This document shows, piece after piece, positions 5,338 to 5,619 of a stretch of 5,619 nt of DNA (position 1 is the first letter of the stretch; every line of letters begins with the position of its first letter). The DNA is taken from positions 1-5,619 of the forward strand of contig PKWD01000087.1 of assembly GCA_003131945.1 (NCBI GenBank), given 5' to 3'. The position numbers and the translations under genes are program-made. Source of the stretch: Acidimicrobiaceae bacterium (lineage in GTDB: Bacteria > Actinomycetota > Acidimicrobiia > Acidimicrobiales > UBA8190). Below the pieces are notes generated by a model. The model was given only the letters and a program-made list of their open reading frames with translations. It was not told where the DNA came from and ran no database searches.

Positions 5338-5619
5338 TCATGCTGCTTTTCCGATGCGCGCGTGGTCGACGTAGCCCTGAACGGCGTGATCGATGGTGGT
5401 GAGGGCGCGACGAAGCTCCAGCGGGGCCGGCGCCCGATCGGCGTCGAGAAGAGGCTCGAGGAGCTTGCGTCGGAGCTTCGTGTAGAACACCGCGATGCGC
5501 ACGCCCTCGGGGGTGACGACGTAGGTGTTGGAGTGTGGCAGTCGTTCGATGACGCCGTGCAATCGGAGACGCCGCAGGTCGTAGGTCATCTGGTTGGTGG
5601 TGTACTCACAGCCGAGCTG
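5338..5619 (-). CDS. Winged-helix-like conserved protein, C-terminal part (5' end outside window)
   Basis: The minus-strand frame stays open to the right edge. Codons before the ATG at 5589 read QLGCEYTTNQ and continue into MTYDLRRLRLHGVIERLP, so that ATG is interior and 94 residues are visible. The visible part has a helix ('MTYDLRRLRLHGVIERL'), a strand pair typical of a winged helix (SNTYVVTPEGVRIAVFYTK), a basic helix (LRRKLLEPLL) and a last helix (APLELRRALTTIDHAVQGYVDHAR). The pattern 'Q.TYDLRRLRL.GLI.R...T..Y.LT..G...A.FYTKL..RLLRPLL' is one I recall from proteins frequent in many copies in actinobacterial genomes and usually left unnamed or linked to mobile DNA. A DNA-binding role is inferred from the fold only. 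The visible portion has no frameshift. It points towards the HTH gene, with the palindrome between. Confidence 0.7.
   Translation of the reverse strand, partial: QLGCEYTTNQMTYDLRRLRLHGVIERLPHSNTYVVTPEGVRIAVFYTKLRRKLLEPLLDADRAPAPLELRRALTTIDHAVQGYVDHARIGKAA

Overview
The window is high-GC DNA with the codon use and gene families typical of Actinomycetota. This assignment rests on composition and on family resemblances recognised by eye; no ribosomal RNA or other taxonomic marker is present. It reads as one end of an integrated mobile element followed by a patchwork of accessory and decaying mobile DNA.

Left part (1-2761, all + strand, GC visibly above 70% in sampled lines). The 3' end of one S-adenosylmethionine-dependent methyltransferase gene overlaps a complete second methyltransferase gene. 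The two are tandem paralogues: about 90 C-terminal residues align without a gap. Next come a small excisionase-like helix-turn-helix gene and a complete tyrosine integrase with all expected catalytic residues. The spacing suggests one operon, with orphan DNA methylation followed by the Xis/Int recombination module that normally sits at an element end.

Middle part (2762-4504). A 435-base stretch without a convincing gene holds an 11-bp inverted repeat and two 7-bp direct repeats 21 bp apart. It may contain the element's attachment site. It leads to a 435-residue protein of unknown function with a strong Shine-Dalgarno sequence and clearly lower GC. A possible 41-codon ORF overlaps its start codon.

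Right part (4505-5619). A 14-bp direct repeat begins in the last base of the unknown gene's stop codon. A small minus-strand gene that appears frameshifted lies back to back with a second excisionase-like HTH gene. A near-perfect palindrome lies between that HTH gene and the 3' end of a minus-strand gene running off the right edge. This last gene resembles a winged-helix-like family that I recall as common in actinobacterial mobile regions.

No CRISPR array, rRNA, tRNA or complete insertion sequence was found. The least explained items are the 435-residue protein, the paired methyltransferases and the repeats beside the integrase and the unknown gene.
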